The position numbers and the translations under genes were made by a program. From Firmicutes bacterium HGW-Firmicutes-4 (GTDB lineage: Bacteria > Bacillota > Clostridia > Eubacteriales > Eubacteriaceae): a DNA stretch of 64,000 nt. Positions 63,508 through 64,000 of this stretch are shown in pieces; the first letter of the stretch is position 1, and each line of letters starts with the position of its first letter. The notes under the pieces are model-generated. The model was given only the letters and a program-made list of their open reading frames with translations. It had not been told where the DNA came from and ran no database searches. The stretch spans positions 1 to 64,000 of the forward strand of contig PGZR01000004.1 of the NCBI GenBank assembly GCA_002841405.1, given 5' to 3'.

Positions 63508-64000
63508 TTGGATTGTAATAAGGTAGGCGTATTACTGAAGGCATTACGAAAAGAAAAGGCGATGACTCAAAAACAGGTTGCCGACCGGATGCACATCAGT
63601 GATAAAACCATCTCCAAATGGGAGCGTGGCCTGGGGTGTCCGGATGTATCCCTACTGGGGGAGCTATCGGAACTATTTGAGGTGAATATTGAAAAAATAC
63701 TTTTAGGAGATCTGGAACTGAATGATATGGAAACTGGAAACTTGAAACGAATAAAATTTTATGTTTGTCCAAACTGCGGAAATGTGATCAGCACCACGGG
63801 TGATGCGGAGCTTTCCTGTTGTGGACGCAAACTGGCACCACTGGTGGCCAAACCAGCTGATGAAAAACATACCGCTGTAGTAGCTGATGACGATGGCGAA
63901 TACTACGTTACCTTCGATCATGAAATGAGCAAGGCTCATTTTATTTCCTTTGTGGCTTATGTGTCGACTGATCGATCCTTGTTTGTCCGGCTGTATCCCG
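63508..64000 (+). CDS. XRE-type HTH protein fused to a desulfoferrodoxin-like domain, 3'-truncated by window edge
   Basis: From TTG 63508, with GGAGGT seven bases upstream, the frame reads an HTH_XRE domain (about 1-65: LLKALRKEKAMTQKQVADRM, KTISKWERG, CPDVSLLGELSELF). Then follows a desulfoferrodoxin-like part: FYVCPNCGNVI and SCCGRKL are the four Cys of a rubredoxin-type site. EKHTAVV, FDHEM and KAHFISFVAY hold His residues placed like the iron ligands of superoxide reductase. The gene runs off the window, so the last Cys/His ligands cannot be seen. It may be a redox-sensing regulator. Confidence 0.8.
   Translation, partial: MDCNKVGVLLKALRKEKAMTQKQVADRMHISDKTISKWERGLGCPDVSLLGELSELFEVNIEKILLGDLELNDMETGNLKRIKFYVCPNCGNVISTTGDAELSCCGRKLAPLVAKPADEKHTAVVADDDGEYYVTFDHEMSKAHFISFVAYVSTDRSLFVRLYP

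Noticed and set aside
1-64000. CRISPR arrays, tRNA or rRNA genes, phage genes and transposases
   Set aside because: Looked for by eye: no spaced direct-repeat array, no cloverleaf or rRNA sequence, and no transposase, integrase or phage structural protein was recognised.

Overview
The window looks like a chromosomal stretch of a moderately low-GC, anaerobic, Gram-positive bacterium of the Clostridia. An Acetobacterium/Eubacteriaceae-type acetogen is my best guess from gene style; there is no rRNA or housekeeping marker to prove it. Supporting signs are strong GGAGG-type ribosome binding sites, frequent TTG/GTG starts, lipoprotein signals, SpoIIE/RsbW-type signalling, many c-di-GMP proteins, radical SAM enzymes, a class I FBP aldolase, a larB remnant and a superoxide-reductase-like domain. 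No tRNA, rRNA, CRISPR array, phage or transposase gene was seen.

Layout. 1-4.8 kb: a DJ-1/PfpI protein, a DUF4256 protein, a run of three decayed genes (QueG-like Fe-S protein, ABC ATPase, ABC permease), then fructose-bisphosphate aldolase with promoter and terminator. 4.8-9 kb: a TetR/hydrolase pair, a DUF3795/GNAT/AraC operon and a Cys-rich protein behind a Fur-like box. 9.3-14.1 kb: an operon of an ICMT-like membrane methyltransferase, a GH3-family adenylating enzyme and a 7TM-GGDEF-HD-GYP protein. 14.4-18.8 kb: a solute-binding lipoprotein paired with a membrane GGDEF-EAL protein. 18.9-33.3 kb: a patchwork of TetR-controlled units (MFS exporter; PaaK-like ligase; radical SAM protein), stand-alone enzymes and several broken genes.

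33.5-45.9 kb: an aldo/keto reductase behind a MerR-type promoter, then an island of about 11 kb. The island holds a NarL-type two-component system and a complete RiPP cluster: radical SAM/SPASM maturase, a Nif11-like 74-residue precursor with a 9-10 residue core, a second radical SAM enzyme, and an NHLM-type exporter (HlyD-like protein, C39-peptidase ABC transporter, second ABC transporter). A 32-bp near-identical repeat with the form of a terminator lies at both edges. 46-50.4 kb: a larB remnant, a DUF2798 protein, a GNAT enzyme, and an MBL-hydrolase/MATE pair whose MATE gene appears to start at ATT.

51.1-63.3 kb: a same-strand cluster linking partner-switch signalling with transport. It encodes a MATE transporter fused to an RsbW-like ATPase, a SpoIIE-type phosphatase with sensor and HAMP-like region, a GNAT enzyme, a free RsbW-like ATPase, a polypeptide with three solute-binding segments fused to an amino-acid-type ABC permease, its ABC ATPase carrying a C-terminal RsbW-like domain, and a 1362-residue protein with PEP-synthase/PPDK ATP-grasp and phosphohistidine domains but no PEP barrel. 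No STAS antagonist or sigma factor is in the window. The window ends inside a TTG-initiated XRE regulator fused to a desulfoferrodoxin-like domain.

The two most noteworthy systems are the RiPP island and the partner-switch/transport cluster. A secondary theme is extensive gene decay: about a dozen truncated or frameshifted genes stand between intact operons.
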